Source of the DNA: Anaerolineales bacterium UBA832
Lineage (GTDB): Bacteria; Chloroflexota; Anaerolineae; Anaerolineales; UBA11657
Assembly (NCBI GenBank): GCA_002296125.1
Contig: DBHI01000058.1
Span: forward strand, 7,011-15,899
Reading direction: 5' to 3'
Length of the DNA stretch: 8,889 nt
Shown piece after piece: positions 1 to 7,114 of this stretch; positions within the stretch are counted from its first letter, which is position 1; each line of letters begins with the position of its first letter. The notes beneath the pieces are model-generated. The model searched no databases. It was not told the DNA's origin and worked only from the letters and a program-made list of their open reading frames with translations. A program made the translations under genes and the position numbers.

Positions 1-147
1 GGTGATTTTCGATTTTTTCAAATACTCTTTTAATAGATGATTATTCTTTTCCATTTCTTGAGCATAACTTTCGAACCCAGAAGGTATGTCAGTATTCTCA
101 GAATAATTGGATTTGTTTTGATTTTGAATTTTATTTATATGTGTCAT
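1..147 (-). CDS. N-terminal fragment of an unidentified protein
   Basis: An open frame on the minus strand starts with ATG at 147-145 and runs 49 codons without a stop to the left edge of the window, so only the N-terminus is visible. The residues are hydrophilic and rich in Asn, Lys, Ser and Glu, with no signal peptide or membrane segment. A Met followed by a helical stretch ending LLKEYLKKSKIT occupies residues 32-49. That layout (disordered leader, then an LLxEY-type helix) resembles the lead-in to the first S1 domain of ribosomal protein S1 in some Chloroflexota, but the diagnostic domain lies outside the window, so this is only a guess. There is no convincing Shine-Dalgarno before the ATG. 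The gene follows the LysM lipoprotein gene in the same direction, 210 bases downstream, with several inverted repeats between them. Confidence 0.5.
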   Translation of the reverse strand, partial: MTHINKIQNQNKSNYSENTDIPSGFESYAQEMEKNNHLLKEYLKKSKIT

Positions 148-210
148 AGAAGTAGTTATTAAGAAGACTTCTTTAATATTGTGAATTGTCCAATAAAAAT
201 AAATTAGTTG

Positions 211-263
211 TTATATTAATGTGAATTATAACTTTAATATTGATCTAATCAACATTAATATAA
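211..263. repeat. 12-bp inverted repeat, AT-rich
   Basis: The arm at 211-222 (ttatattaatgt) is the exact reverse complement of 252-263 (acattaatataa). A small inner hairpin, ttgat-cta-atcaa, occupies 240-252. It lies between the LysM gene and the next leftward gene and is the first of three adjacent dyads in this gap. All pairs but a few are A-T, so chance is a serious alternative. Confidence 0.5.
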
Positions 264-265
264 AG

Positions 266-283
266 TTTGTATTTAAATACAAA
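266..283. repeat. 18-bp perfect palindrome
   Basis: The sequence tttgtatttaaatacaaa reads identically on both strands. It directly abuts the neighbouring inverted repeats at 211-263 and 281-323. With no loop it is better suited to binding a dimeric protein than to forming an RNA hairpin. It is about 120 bases upstream of the start of the leftward gene at 147, within range of a promoter region. Confidence 0.5.
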
Positions 284-323
284 TCACATGATCATTATTT
301 GTATTGTAACAATCATGTGATTT
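281..323 (-). repeat. 12-bp stem-loop downstream of the LysM gene
   Basis: The arm at 281-292 (aaatcacatgat) pairs perfectly with 312-323 (atcatgtgattt) around a 19-base loop. Read on the minus strand it begins 35 bases after the stop codon of the LysM lipoprotein gene, where a transcript end would be expected. However, no run of T follows the stem in that direction, so it is not a canonical intrinsic terminator. It could be an RNA-stabilising 3' hairpin or a protein-binding dyad. Confidence 0.55.
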
Positions 324-357
324 ATTGTACGAGTGATTTCAGAGAATTACAGAAAAA

Positions 358-1167
358 TTATTCGCTTGGTATGTTAAGTTGTTGACCGACAAATATCATG
401 AAAGGTTCTGAAATGTTATTTTCTGATGCTAGTGAATCAATTGAAACCCCCAACTTTTGCGATATTGAAAACATTGTTTCACCTGCTTGGACTTCATATG
501 TGTCAGGTGTTAATGCATTTGCTGGAGCCATAATACTGTCGGCATTATTATCTTCTGTGTTATTTTCAACAGTGTTGTTCTCAATAGGAGTTGTTGTTTC
601 TTCAGATGATGTTTCTGATGTACTACCCTGTGCTGGAATTATTAATTCTTGTCCAGGATATACTTGTTGGTCTGTGCCAATTACAGGGTTGGCTGATAGA
701 AGTGCCATGGCTGTAATATTGTGCATACGTGCTATTTTATATACCCAATCTCCCGATTGTACTGTATATGTTATTGGGCCTGACGCAGGCATAGTATCTA
801 CAATTTCTGATACTGTTTCATCGGTTACTTCTGTTTCAGTTGTAGCAGATTCTTCAGATTGATCAGTTGTCTCCTCTACTAATGGTTCATAGTTGTTAGA
901 GTTCTCTGTAGTATCTATAGTTTCATCCAACTGTTCATTGCCATCTGCGAGTGCAGTTACATCATCATCAAGTAATGCTTGCATATCTTGATTGGATTCG
1001 TCACTATTAGTAACATCATTGTTTTCATTTGTGACGACTTCTTCTGTGTTTAAATCATCAGGCAATATACCATCTGTTGCTGATCGATTACAACCTACCA
1101 ATACCACACAGGCAATCAATAGCAAGGTGATCATTAATTTGTTAGATTTTGAGTTATTATTTTTCAC
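358..1167 (-). CDS. LysM-repeat lipoprotein
   Basis: This is a predicted envelope lipoprotein of 269 residues that likely binds peptidoglycan or a related glycan. From the chosen GTG start, residues 1-25 form a lipoprotein signal: a Lys/Asn-rich n-region, a hydrophobic core (MITLLLIACVVLVG) and a lipobox ending LVGC at Cys26. Residues about 30-130 are an acidic, Ser/Thr/Asn-rich spacer that looks disordered. Two LysM domains follow, at about 133-178 (YTVQSGD...YPGQELIIP) and 223-268 (YEVQAGET...VGQQLNIP), joined by a second low-complexity linker. An ATG nine codons upstream (1194-1192) is in frame, but a perfect AAGGAGG lies between it and the GTG, six bases before the GTG, so GTG is the better start and also gives a conventional signal peptide. 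No catalytic domain is present. Its role is probably as a wall or surface-layer binding anchor, by inference. Confidence 0.88.
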   Translation of the reverse strand: MKNNNSKSNKLMITLLLIACVVLVGCNRSATDGILPDDLNTEEVVTNENNDVTNSDESNQDMQALLDDDVTALADGNEQLDETIDTTENSNNYEPLVEETTDQSEESATTETEVTDETVSEIVDTMPASGPITYTVQSGDWVYKIARMHNITAMALLSANPVIGTDQQVYPGQELIIPAQGSTSETSSEETTTPIENNTVENNTEDNNADSIMAPANALTPDTYEVQAGETMFSISQKLGVSIDSLASENNISEPFMIFVGQQLNIPSE

Positions 1168-1173
1168 AGCATA

Positions 1174-1180
1174 CCTCCTT
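1174..1180 (-). promoter_or_regulatory. Strong Shine-Dalgarno deciding the LysM gene start
   Basis: On the minus strand this reads AAGGAGG, a full match to the anti-Shine-Dalgarno core. It lies six bases before the GTG at 1167-1165. The site falls inside the frame if the upstream ATG at 1194 is used, which argues that the ATG is not the true start. Most other genes here lack such a clear site. Confidence 0.8.
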
Positions 1181-1202
1181 ACGGATGAGAACAAGCCAGC
1201 TT

Positions 1203-1208
1203 AGTATA
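1203..1208 (-). promoter_or_regulatory. Possible -10 element for the LysM gene
   Basis: On the minus strand this reads TATACT, five of six bases of the sigma-70 -10 consensus. It would place the transcript start near 1196 and give a leader of about 30 bases containing the strong ribosome binding site. The -35 position (near 1226-1231, reading TATCAA) matches poorly, so the promoter would be weak or need an activator. Confidence 0.35.
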
Positions 1209-1220
1209 TGAGAAATAAGT

Positions 1221-1265
1221 TTAGCTTGATACAACACTTTACCAAACTTATTGTTTGGCTTGATA
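1221..1265. repeat. Direct repeat ttRgcttgata upstream of the LysM gene
   Basis: Two copies lie 34 bases apart start to start: ttagcttgata at 1221-1231 and ttggcttgata at 1255-1265, matching at ten of eleven positions. The proximal copy covers the -35 position of the possible LysM promoter. The spacing is a little over three helical turns. A nine-base inverted repeat (aataagttt 1214-1222 with aaacttatt 1244-1252) interleaves with them. Together they could form a regulator-binding region, but no regulator is identified. Confidence 0.4.
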
Positions 1266-1300
1266 TATATGGTTGCAAGAGATATGCCAGTGTTTGGACA

Positions 1301-1337
1301 AAATAGTTAGTTATCTACTTAATACAACTAACTATTT
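1301..1337 (-). terminator. 12-bp stem-loop after the 139-residue gene, terminator-like
   Basis: The arms aaatagttagtt (1301-1312) and aactaactattt (1326-1337) are perfect reverse complements around a 13-base loop. On the minus strand the hairpin starts 15 bases past the stop codon at 1353, a typical terminator position. The only T run is the TTT within the 3' arm, continued by TG, so it lacks a real U-tract. It may act as a weak terminator or as a 3' stabiliser separating this gene from the LysM gene. Confidence 0.45.
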
Positions 1338-1352
1338 ATGCAGATAGTTTGT

Positions 1353-1772
1353 TTATGTATTGGGATCAATTCTGTCAGGTTGAGAAATGCTTATGACATC
1401 ACCATGATGATCTACTACTATATGGAATCCTAACATACTCAACCACTGTTGTGCTTCATCAGGTAAGCCCTTTTCTAACAATTGTTGAATATGAGTATCA
1501 ATGTTTTTTAGTGAAGAATCAATCATCGCTTTTGTAAACAAATCGTTTTTACCTGTCATTTGCATGGCACTTTTACTGACTGTGTCCTTATTGTCCATGA
1601 TTTGATTTCTTAATTTATTTAGAATTTGCTCGTCTAATTTGACAGCTGATACGTGATATAGAAAGTCATTATCATTGATAACATAATGAGCTTCTTTACC
1701 AATATATGTTACTTCAACGGTTTCATTTTGTTCATTAACGATTAGGCCTTGAAATAGTGGTTTTGTCATCAT
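1353..1772 (-). CDS. Conserved hypothetical protein, 139 residues
   Basis: The function is not known. The protein is soluble and has no signal peptide. It has three visible parts: an N-terminal beta-rich region at residues 5-41 (PLFQGLIV..., VEVTYIGKEAHYVINDNDF), a helical middle at about 45-100 with a DLFTKAMIDSSLKNID segment, and a C-terminal part at 102-134 (GLPDEAQQWLSMLGFHIVVDHHGDV). From memory this arrangement recurs in a family of small uncharacterised Chloroflexota proteins, which is one of the reasons for the taxonomic guess. Two adjacent ATG codons (1772-1770 and 1769-1767) could both serve as start. A GAGGA lies about 12 bases before the first, longer than usual spacing. It sits 53 bases downstream of the short-chain dehydrogenase gene on the same strand and may be cotranscribed with it. 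A stem-loop follows its stop. Confidence 0.8.
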   Translation of the reverse strand: MMTKPLFQGLIVNEQNETVEVTYIGKEAHYVINDNDFLYHVSAVKLDEQILNKLRNQIMDNKDTVSKSAMQMTGKNDLFTKAMIDSSLKNIDTHIQQLLEKGLPDEAQQWLSMLGFHIVVDHHGDVISISQPDRIDPNT

Positions 1773-1825
1773 TCTATTTATGAGTCCTCAATTTTATTGA
1801 TTTCTATAAGTATACTATTACAAGA

Positions 1826-2686
1826 TCACATGTTACGTTGCTTAGTTATTAGCCAATCTCTAATTTTATCAGAAGCTAATCTAGCTAATAAATCAGCCAC
1901 AATACCATTTACACCAATTCTATAGCGGGTTCGAGGTCTGTTAGACAGTAATGCATGCTCTATAGCATTGACTACTACATCTGGAGAGCTCATAGACTGA
2001 TTTAATTTTTTTTCCCAATTCATTGCTGATTTGATTTTATCACCATAAAGTGTTTTCGCTGTAATAGGTAGTTTACTTAGCATTGTTTGAGCTACTTTTT
2101 TAGATTTGTTCCATATAGGTGTTGATATAGGACCAGGTTCTATTACTGCAACATGAATGTTCCATGGTTTTAGCTCTACTCTCATCGAATCAGAGAGTGC
2201 TTCAAGAGCAAACTTGGAAGCTGCGTATGGTCCTAGGAATGGAGATGCTACTCGACCGCTTACTGAGCTTATATTTATTATTCTGCCTTGTCCTAGACGA
2301 ATGAGATGTAAAAAAGACTGTGTAACAGCAATTTGTCCTATTACATTGACCTCAAATTGTGTTCTAATTGAATCAATTGGTACAAATTCAAGTGGACCAG
2401 TCGTGACAATTCCAGCGTTATTGATTAGTCCATACAATCCGTGATTCTTTACTTCTTCTTCTATAGTCTGTGATGCTTTCGAGATCATATCTGGTTTTAG
2501 TATGTCTAGATAGATTGGTTTTAACCTGTTTGATGCTGACTGTAACAGTGATTCAGCATCATTTTGTTTTCTTATACCTGCAAATACTTGGAAACCTAAT
2601 TGATCCAGGTGTAATGCGCAAGCTCTTCCAATACCAGTGGAAGCACCTGTTATTAGTACTGACTTGTCATTTAATGATACATTCAT
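1826..2686 (-). CDS. Short-chain dehydrogenase/reductase (classical SDR)
   Basis: This is a probable NAD(P)-dependent oxidoreductase acting on an alcohol or keto group of unknown substrate in the cytoplasm. All classical SDR landmarks are present. The nucleotide-binding TGASTGIG is at 13-20, NNAG at 89-92, the structural/catalytic Asn at 114, Ser141 in the NISSVSG segment, and Tyr154 and Lys158 in YAASK. The PGPISTP loop is at 184-190. A basic pair (Arg39-Lys40) after the second strand favours NADP(H) over NAD(H). The length of 286 fits the family. The C-terminal extension (about 200-286) is helical and basic and resembles the retinol-dehydrogenase-like subgroup, which often acts on lipids or steroids; this is only a hint of substrate. 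No clear Shine-Dalgarno precedes the ATG. It lies 49 bases after the protease gene on the same strand. Confidence 0.9.
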   Translation of the reverse strand: MNVSLNDKSVLITGASTGIGRACALHLDQLGFQVFAGIRKQNDAESLLQSASNRLKPIYLDILKPDMISKASQTIEEEVKNHGLYGLINNAGIVTTGPLEFVPIDSIRTQFEVNVIGQIAVTQSFLHLIRLGQGRIINISSVSGRVASPFLGPYAASKFALEALSDSMRVELKPWNIHVAVIEPGPISTPIWNKSKKVAQTMLSKLPITAKTLYGDKIKSAMNWEKKLNQSMSSPDVVVNAIEHALLSNRPRTRYRIGVNGIVADLLARLASDKIRDWLITKQRNM

Positions 2687-2735
2687 ATATTTTAGAATGA
2701 AAGATTCAAATGTTCCTTATATTCTATAGTATATT

Positions 2736-4808
2736 TTATTTTTGGTTATATGTTTTGAGTTCGTAATATGCGATTTCAGTAGTGTAAGGTGTTGTTGGGC
2801 TTATTATGATATCTGATCCAGATAATATTTCAAATTCTGTGCTTCCATCTTTTACTGGAATAGTTTGTATAGATTGTTGTTCTCTGTTTACTAATTTAAT
2901 TAACCAATTTTGTGGTAGCATGTTGTCTAATCTTACCCATCCATTAGATTGCCAATCACCATGTCCGTTTTCAAAGTCTTCCTTATAATTTATTTCTTCA
3001 ATTGAAATATCATCTATAAAAATTCCAGGACTATTTACTGCGGCATCTGTAATATATTCGAATCTGAGTAGAATTTGTTTTCCAGCAAAACTACTGATGT
3101 CTATTGATTCGCGTATCCATATAGGAGTTTGTCCTCCTCCAGAGTTGTTGTTATATCCCCAACCCAGATTGTTACCTGATATATTAGTGTTTGTGCCATT
3201 AGGAGTTTCTATAATTTCCCAATTTTGCCCATTATCGGTTGATATAAGTAAATAAGCATAATCATAATTGTTTTCTAGGTTCCACCAAGCCCAATAATTT
3301 AATGTTGCTGTAGATACTGAAGAAAGATCAAATTTTTTGGTTAAAATTGTATCACTTCCGTCTTGTCTATTTCCCCAAAACATATAATTTCCTGAATGTG
3401 GTTTCACATCTGCTACACCAATTGTTTTAGAACCAGTAAATTGTACAGTAGTTACTTGAGGACATATATTTTCAATGTAATCAGCACCATATTGATGTAC
3501 ATTTGACTTTAAGTATGTAGAATAGCAATCTATTTTGTATTTTGGTTTTATAGTAGGAATGTTTGGAAGGTTTTCATATCCATACAGGCCATTTAACCAT
3601 TTGGTGTCTCCTATATAATTTGCAACGAGCCAATCTCCAAATAAATCTAAACTAGTAATAGTTTTACCAGTATTAATATTAAGGATTTGTTGTTGGGCTA
3701 GAATTTGATCTATTGAACTGAAACCATTGTCAGCATGCTCAATCAACTGTCTTGTGAGTTCTTGGCCAAAGCGATTGAGAAAATAATTCATAAAAAGGAA
3801 CGAAGCTCCATAATGCTGTATCGATTCATTGCCAGAGTTTAGAGAACTCCATGTGTTCAGCTGTACATCAGGGTTTGACAAGAATACTTCAGCGATATTG
3901 ATGGGTGTGTAACCACTCATCATTTCTGCTAACATTGATGCTCCTTCATTCATCCAGGTTTCTTCATTTGGATCATTTGCCCAATGTATCATATGTTGGA
4001 ATTCGTGAGCTAATACACTGCGTATATATTGGCTGTCTAGATCAATAGTGTCAGCATTGATATAAAACATTTCTTTTTCGTTTGAGTATTTATGGGCTAA
4101 TTGCGAATATTGATCATTTCGTGAGTAGTATCCACCTACTGAGTTACCAAGTCCATCTGCATACAGAATGTATATTTTTTTGTCACTATCAATTCCTGGT
4201 GACCATTCTTGACCAAATGACTTTCGGACTGTTGGTAATATGTTGTTTTCAAAATCACTCATTAATATATTAAGTGCCTTATTGTTACTCGTCAAATCAA
4301 AATATGTTGGTACGAAAAAATATGTTTCTTGACCTATATATAAAAGTTTAGCGATTATAGTTGAATTAAGATCTGTATCTAGGTTAGTGATATTGAAGGA
4401 TATTTCATCATCAATTTGGTATTCATATTTTCTTGGTTCTATTGTGACAGGAATGGAATCTTTTCCAAGAATCCTGATAGCAATTTCTCGAAGATTATTA
4501 GATGGTACATACATGTTAGATATCTTATCAATATTTGTCTGTAATACAATGTTTGGGATGTCGATTGGTTTGGAGACATCATTTTCTTCATGAGTGCTGC
4601 TGGCAGTAGATTTATTGGAATTATTTTGTGAGTCTTGATGGCTGGTATCTATTGGTTGGTTAGATGTAACCTGTATATTGTGTGGTGATGTTGGTGTTTT
4701 TTCAGGAGACAAATTTGTTGTACTAATTTGTGAGTTACATGTTGTCAGTAATATTGTAATTGTGGCTACTAGAATTGATTTGTTCATATTTTGATTTAGG
4801 TTAATCAT
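2736..4808 (-). CDS. Secreted zinc metalloprotease with immune-inhibitor-A-like C-terminal domain
   Basis: This is a 690-residue predicted extracellular protease. Residues 1-23 form a signal peptide, and Cys24 follows LLTT, an imperfect lipobox (Thr at -1), so lipid anchoring is likely but unproven. Met8 is an equally plausible start, and neither ATG has a clear Shine-Dalgarno. A Ser/Thr/Asn-rich linker covers about 25-85. The catalytic region is about 200-400: HEFQH at 268-272 gives two zinc ligands and the catalytic Glu269, and WMNEGAS supplies Glu288 as probable third ligand after 15 intervening residues, a gluzincin-like pattern. Residues about 455-605 form a beta-sandwich of the MAM/InhA C-terminal type (SGNYMFWGNRQDGSD, STDNGQNWE, FEYITDAAVNSPGIFIDDISIEE). 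This differs from true M6 immune inhibitor A, whose motif is HExxHxxGxxH. The substrate is unknown; scavenging of external protein is a reasonable inference. Confidence 0.85.
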   Translation of the reverse strand: MINLNQNMNKSILVATITILLTTCNSQISTTNLSPEKTPTSPHNIQVTSNQPIDTSHQDSQNNSNKSTASSTHEENDVSKPIDIPNIVLQTNIDKISNMYVPSNNLREIAIRILGKDSIPVTIEPRKYEYQIDDEISFNITNLDTDLNSTIIAKLLYIGQETYFFVPTYFDLTSNNKALNILMSDFENNILPTVRKSFGQEWSPGIDSDKKIYILYADGLGNSVGGYYSRNDQYSQLAHKYSNEKEMFYINADTIDLDSQYIRSVLAHEFQHMIHWANDPNEETWMNEGASMLAEMMSGYTPINIAEVFLSNPDVQLNTWSSLNSGNESIQHYGASFLFMNYFLNRFGQELTRQLIEHADNGFSSIDQILAQQQILNINTGKTITSLDLFGDWLVANYIGDTKWLNGLYGYENLPNIPTIKPKYKIDCYSTYLKSNVHQYGADYIENICPQVTTVQFTGSKTIGVADVKPHSGNYMFWGNRQDGSDTILTKKFDLSSVSTATLNYWAWWNLENNYDYAYLLISTDNGQNWEIIETPNGTNTNISGNNLGWGYNNNSGGGQTPIWIRESIDISSFAGKQILLRFEYITDAAVNSPGIFIDDISIEEINYKEDFENGHGDWQSNGWVRLDNMLPQNWLIKLVNREQQSIQTIPVKDGSTEFEILSGSDIIISPTTPYTTEIAYYELKTYNQK

Positions 4809-4930
4809 ATTTGAAAGTTAATATTAGTTGGAATGTTTGTGTAATAGATGATCAGTGTATCATATGCAAAGTGTTTTGATATTGTTGATTTACAATGTTG
4901 CATTTTTAGTGCATATATTATTATTGTGTA

Positions 4931-4936
4931 TATAAT
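4931..4936 (+). promoter_or_regulatory. Possible -10 element for recF
   Basis: A perfect TATAAT lies 56 bases before the recF start codon, inside the 184-base divergent gap between the protease gene and recF. No good -35 hexamer lies at 16-18 bases upstream, and the whole gap is so AT-rich that chance matches are common. The gap must also carry the leftward protease promoter, for which I could not choose a candidate. Confidence 0.3.
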
Positions 4937-4992
4937 TTATAAAGTATTTAAATTGTTTTAATAGTAGGTTATTATCTTGTAGAAATATTATT

Positions 4993-6216
4993 ATGTTTAT
5001 AAAAGAGCTTTCTCTTACAAACTTTAGAATATATCAACATTTAGAAGCTAACATTCCAGAGGGCAATTTGATATTAGTTGGCCGTAATGCTCAAGGTAAA
5101 ACAAGCTTATTAGAAGCGATATATTATTTGGCAGGGGCACAGTCACCACATAAAGGTAGTCATCGTCAGTTGATTCATTGGTTATCCTCAAAAGAGGATG
5201 AACAGCCATATCTAAGGGTTGGTGGTAAATTTGAAATTGGAAATGAGATTCGGAGAGTTGAGATTGTAGTTCAGTCTAACAGTAGTACTATGGATGGGCC
5301 AAATCGTATCCGCAAAGATGTTGTCATAGATGGGGTAAATAAAAACAATAGTTCTCTAAATGAATTAGTTAATGTTGTGATGTTTTTACCTCAGAATATG
5401 ATTCTTGTTGAGGGATCTCCAAGTGATAGGAGAAACTATTTGGACCGCACTTTGTCTCAAATTGATTCTACTTATGCTAGATCAGTTCGTAATTATTATA
5501 AGGTGCTCTCTCAGCGTAATTCACTTTTGAAAACTTTACAAGGTAAGTATCAAGAAAATGCAAAAGAATTGGAATTTTGGGATAACAAATTGTGTGATAT
5601 TGGATCTGTAGTTATGGGATCCAGGGCACGTGCATTGTTTGAGATAAGTAATTATGTAAACAAAATTCATACGGATTTCACTGATGGTTCTGAGTATTTG
5701 GAGTTGAAATATTTTCCTGGTTATGACAAGAGTACTGGAGGAGGTAATCAACTTTCCCTTGGTCTAGAAGCACCTTTTACCAGCTCTGTTCTCCAAGAAG
5801 ACAGTGAAATTGCTAGTGGCATGCAAAATAATCTTATACAACTGAGATCGGAAGAAATACGTAGAGGAGTGACATTGATTGGGCCACATAGAGATGATTT
5901 TCGATTCATTATGAGTGGTTTTGACCTTGGTGTTTTTGGTTCACGAGGACAGGGTCGTACTGCTGTTTTATCTCTTAAGTTTGCTGAAATGGAGTGGATG
6001 TATCATCGTAGTGGTGATTGGCCAATTTTGTTATTAGATGAGGTGTTGGCAGAGTTAGATTTACAGAGAAGATCTGATCTGTTGAATCGTTTGTATGATG
6101 CTGATCAAGTAATAGTAACGACTACTGATAAAGGAATGATTCCTGATCAATTTACTAGGAGAGCACGAATTTGGCAAGTCATTGGTGGTACATTAAAAGC
6201 GAATAGTAGAGGTTAA
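4993..6216 (+). CDS. recF: DNA replication and repair protein RecF
   Basis: RecF is an SMC-like ATPase that binds gapped or single-strand/double-strand junction DNA and, with RecO and RecR, loads RecA. The 407-residue length fits the family, slightly on the long side. The start MFIKELSLTNFRIY is the typical RecF N-terminus. The Walker A GRNAQGKT is at 30-37, the FLPQNMILVEGSPSDRRNYLD region at 131-151, IGPHRDDF at 296-303, the ABC signature segment GSRGQGRT at 316-323, and Walker B ILLLDEVLAELD at 345-356. A His switch is not obvious, but TTTDKG at 376-381 marks the end of the ATPase core. It is not next to dnaN or gyrB here, unlike the common dnaA-dnaN-recF-gyrB order. No strong Shine-Dalgarno is present. 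Its stop lies three bases from the convergent rsmG stop. Confidence 0.96.
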   Translation: MFIKELSLTNFRIYQHLEANIPEGNLILVGRNAQGKTSLLEAIYYLAGAQSPHKGSHRQLIHWLSSKEDEQPYLRVGGKFEIGNEIRRVEIVVQSNSSTMDGPNRIRKDVVIDGVNKNNSSLNELVNVVMFLPQNMILVEGSPSDRRNYLDRTLSQIDSTYARSVRNYYKVLSQRNSLLKTLQGKYQENAKELEFWDNKLCDIGSVVMGSRARALFEISNYVNKIHTDFTDGSEYLELKYFPGYDKSTGGGNQLSLGLEAPFTSSVLQEDSEIASGMQNNLIQLRSEEIRRGVTLIGPHRDDFRFIMSGFDLGVFGSRGQGRTAVLSLKFAEMEWMYHRSGDWPILLLDEVLAELDLQRRSDLLNRLYDADQVIVTTTDKGMIPDQFTRRARIWQVIGGTLKANSRG

Positions 6217-6219
6217 GAT

Positions 6220-6945
6220 TTAATGTATAGGTTTTTTTGTTGGAATTCCTGGACGGCGAGGATATTTTAATGGTGTTCTGCATGTTTTTTTTATAACAAT
6301 TAAATATCTGCGTTTTCTCATGGAAGGTAAACTTACAGGGATTACTCTTTCGAGACGCCCTCCAAGTGTAGACAGTGCTTTGGTGCTATTTGTTATTTCA
6401 TCGTATGCTGAGTATGTTTTTTGTGCTATACAAAATCCATTTATGTGCGTGAAAGGTAGTAAATATTCTATTAGTACTGGTAATTCAGCTACAGCCCTGG
6501 CTATGGCCCAATCATAATATTCTCTATGGTCAGATTGTTGCCCAATGATTTCAGCACGATTATTAATTATTCTTATATTTGTAAGCTGAAGTTTATTGAT
6601 AATGTGTTTTAGGAACTTATACTTCTTTTTAGTAGATTCAATTAAGGTGATATTATAATGAGGATTTACAATTGCTAATGGTATGCCTGGAAATCCAGCA
6701 CCTGAGCCTATGTCAACTATTTTGGTCGAATGTTTGGTAATATTTTTAGTTTGGATTGCTAGTAGGCATGATAACGAATCGAGAAAGTGTTGTATGATAA
6801 TTTCCTGATTATCTATAATGCGAGTTATATTACTGTGTTTGTTCCAAAATAGGATTTCTTCTGTATATAATTGAAATGAATCTTCTTGTAATTTGGTTAG
6901 TTTGAAACCAAGCAAATTATTTACCATATTTGTTAATGTTGTCAT
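6220..6945 (-). CDS. rsmG: 16S rRNA (guanine-527 N7)-methyltransferase RsmG
   Basis: RsmG (GidB) uses S-adenosylmethionine to methylate N7 of G527 in the 530 loop of 16S rRNA; loss gives low-level streptomycin resistance in several bacteria. The 241-residue protein shows the family order: an N-terminal helical part with LYTEEILFWNKHSNITRI at 26-43, the SAM-binding motif VDIGSGAGFPGIPLAI at 77-92, the acidic LIES after the second strand at 101-104, NNRAE at 128-132, ARAVAEL at 149-155, and the basic tail YPRRPGIPTKKP at 228-239. The visible motifs are intact, so it should be active. It is transcribed toward recF, with only three bases between stop codons, and away from the Cys-rich gene, with 260 bases between starts. 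The usual neighbours mnmG, parA and parB are not in the window. Confidence 0.96.
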   Translation of the reverse strand: MTTLTNMVNNLLGFKLTKLQEDSFQLYTEEILFWNKHSNITRIIDNQEIIIQHFLDSLSCLLAIQTKNITKHSTKIVDIGSGAGFPGIPLAIVNPHYNITLIESTKKKYKFLKHIINKLQLTNIRIINNRAEIIGQQSDHREYYDWAIARAVAELPVLIEYLLPFTHINGFCIAQKTYSAYDEITNSTKALSTLGGRLERVIPVSLPSMRKRRYLIVIKKTCRTPLKYPRRPGIPTKKPIH

Positions 6946-7054
6946 ATAAATTGTTTGAAAATTGTGTTATTGATTAGTTAGTTGAAATAAATTCATTCAA
7001 TAATTTAGAAGATAGTGTAATAGGAGTTGATTGTGATATATTCATTATGCATAT

Positions 7055-7060
7055 ATTATA
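7055..7060 (-). promoter_or_regulatory. Possible -10 element for rsmG
   Basis: On the minus strand this reads TATAAT, about 110 bases before the rsmG start. The -35 position holds TTATAA, a weak match. A seven-base hairpin (ttagttt 7069-7075, aaactaa 7082-7088) overlaps that position. In sequence this AT-rich the assignment is tentative. Confidence 0.25.
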
Positions 7061-7114
7061 GTTAATTGTTAGTTTTTTTATAAACTAATTATTGTTTTCG
7101 TATTATATTTGTAC

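Noticed and set aside
398..862. A 154-codon open frame on the plus strand opposite the LysM gene
   Set aside because: It mirrors the low-complexity acidic spacer and LysM linker on the other strand. Its Ser/Val-rich content is what the complement of that sequence gives, and there is no ribosome binding site or recognisable domain.
2157..2700. Plus-strand open frames opposite the SDR gene
   Set aside because: They overlap fully the well-supported SDR coding region, show no motifs and lack start signals.
5536..5751. A minus-strand frame inside recF
   Set aside because: It lies wholly within recF, with no motif and no start signal.
6232..6292. T runs at 6232-6238 and 6285-6292 as a recF terminator
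   Set aside because: They fall in the rsmG coding region and no stable stem precedes either run.
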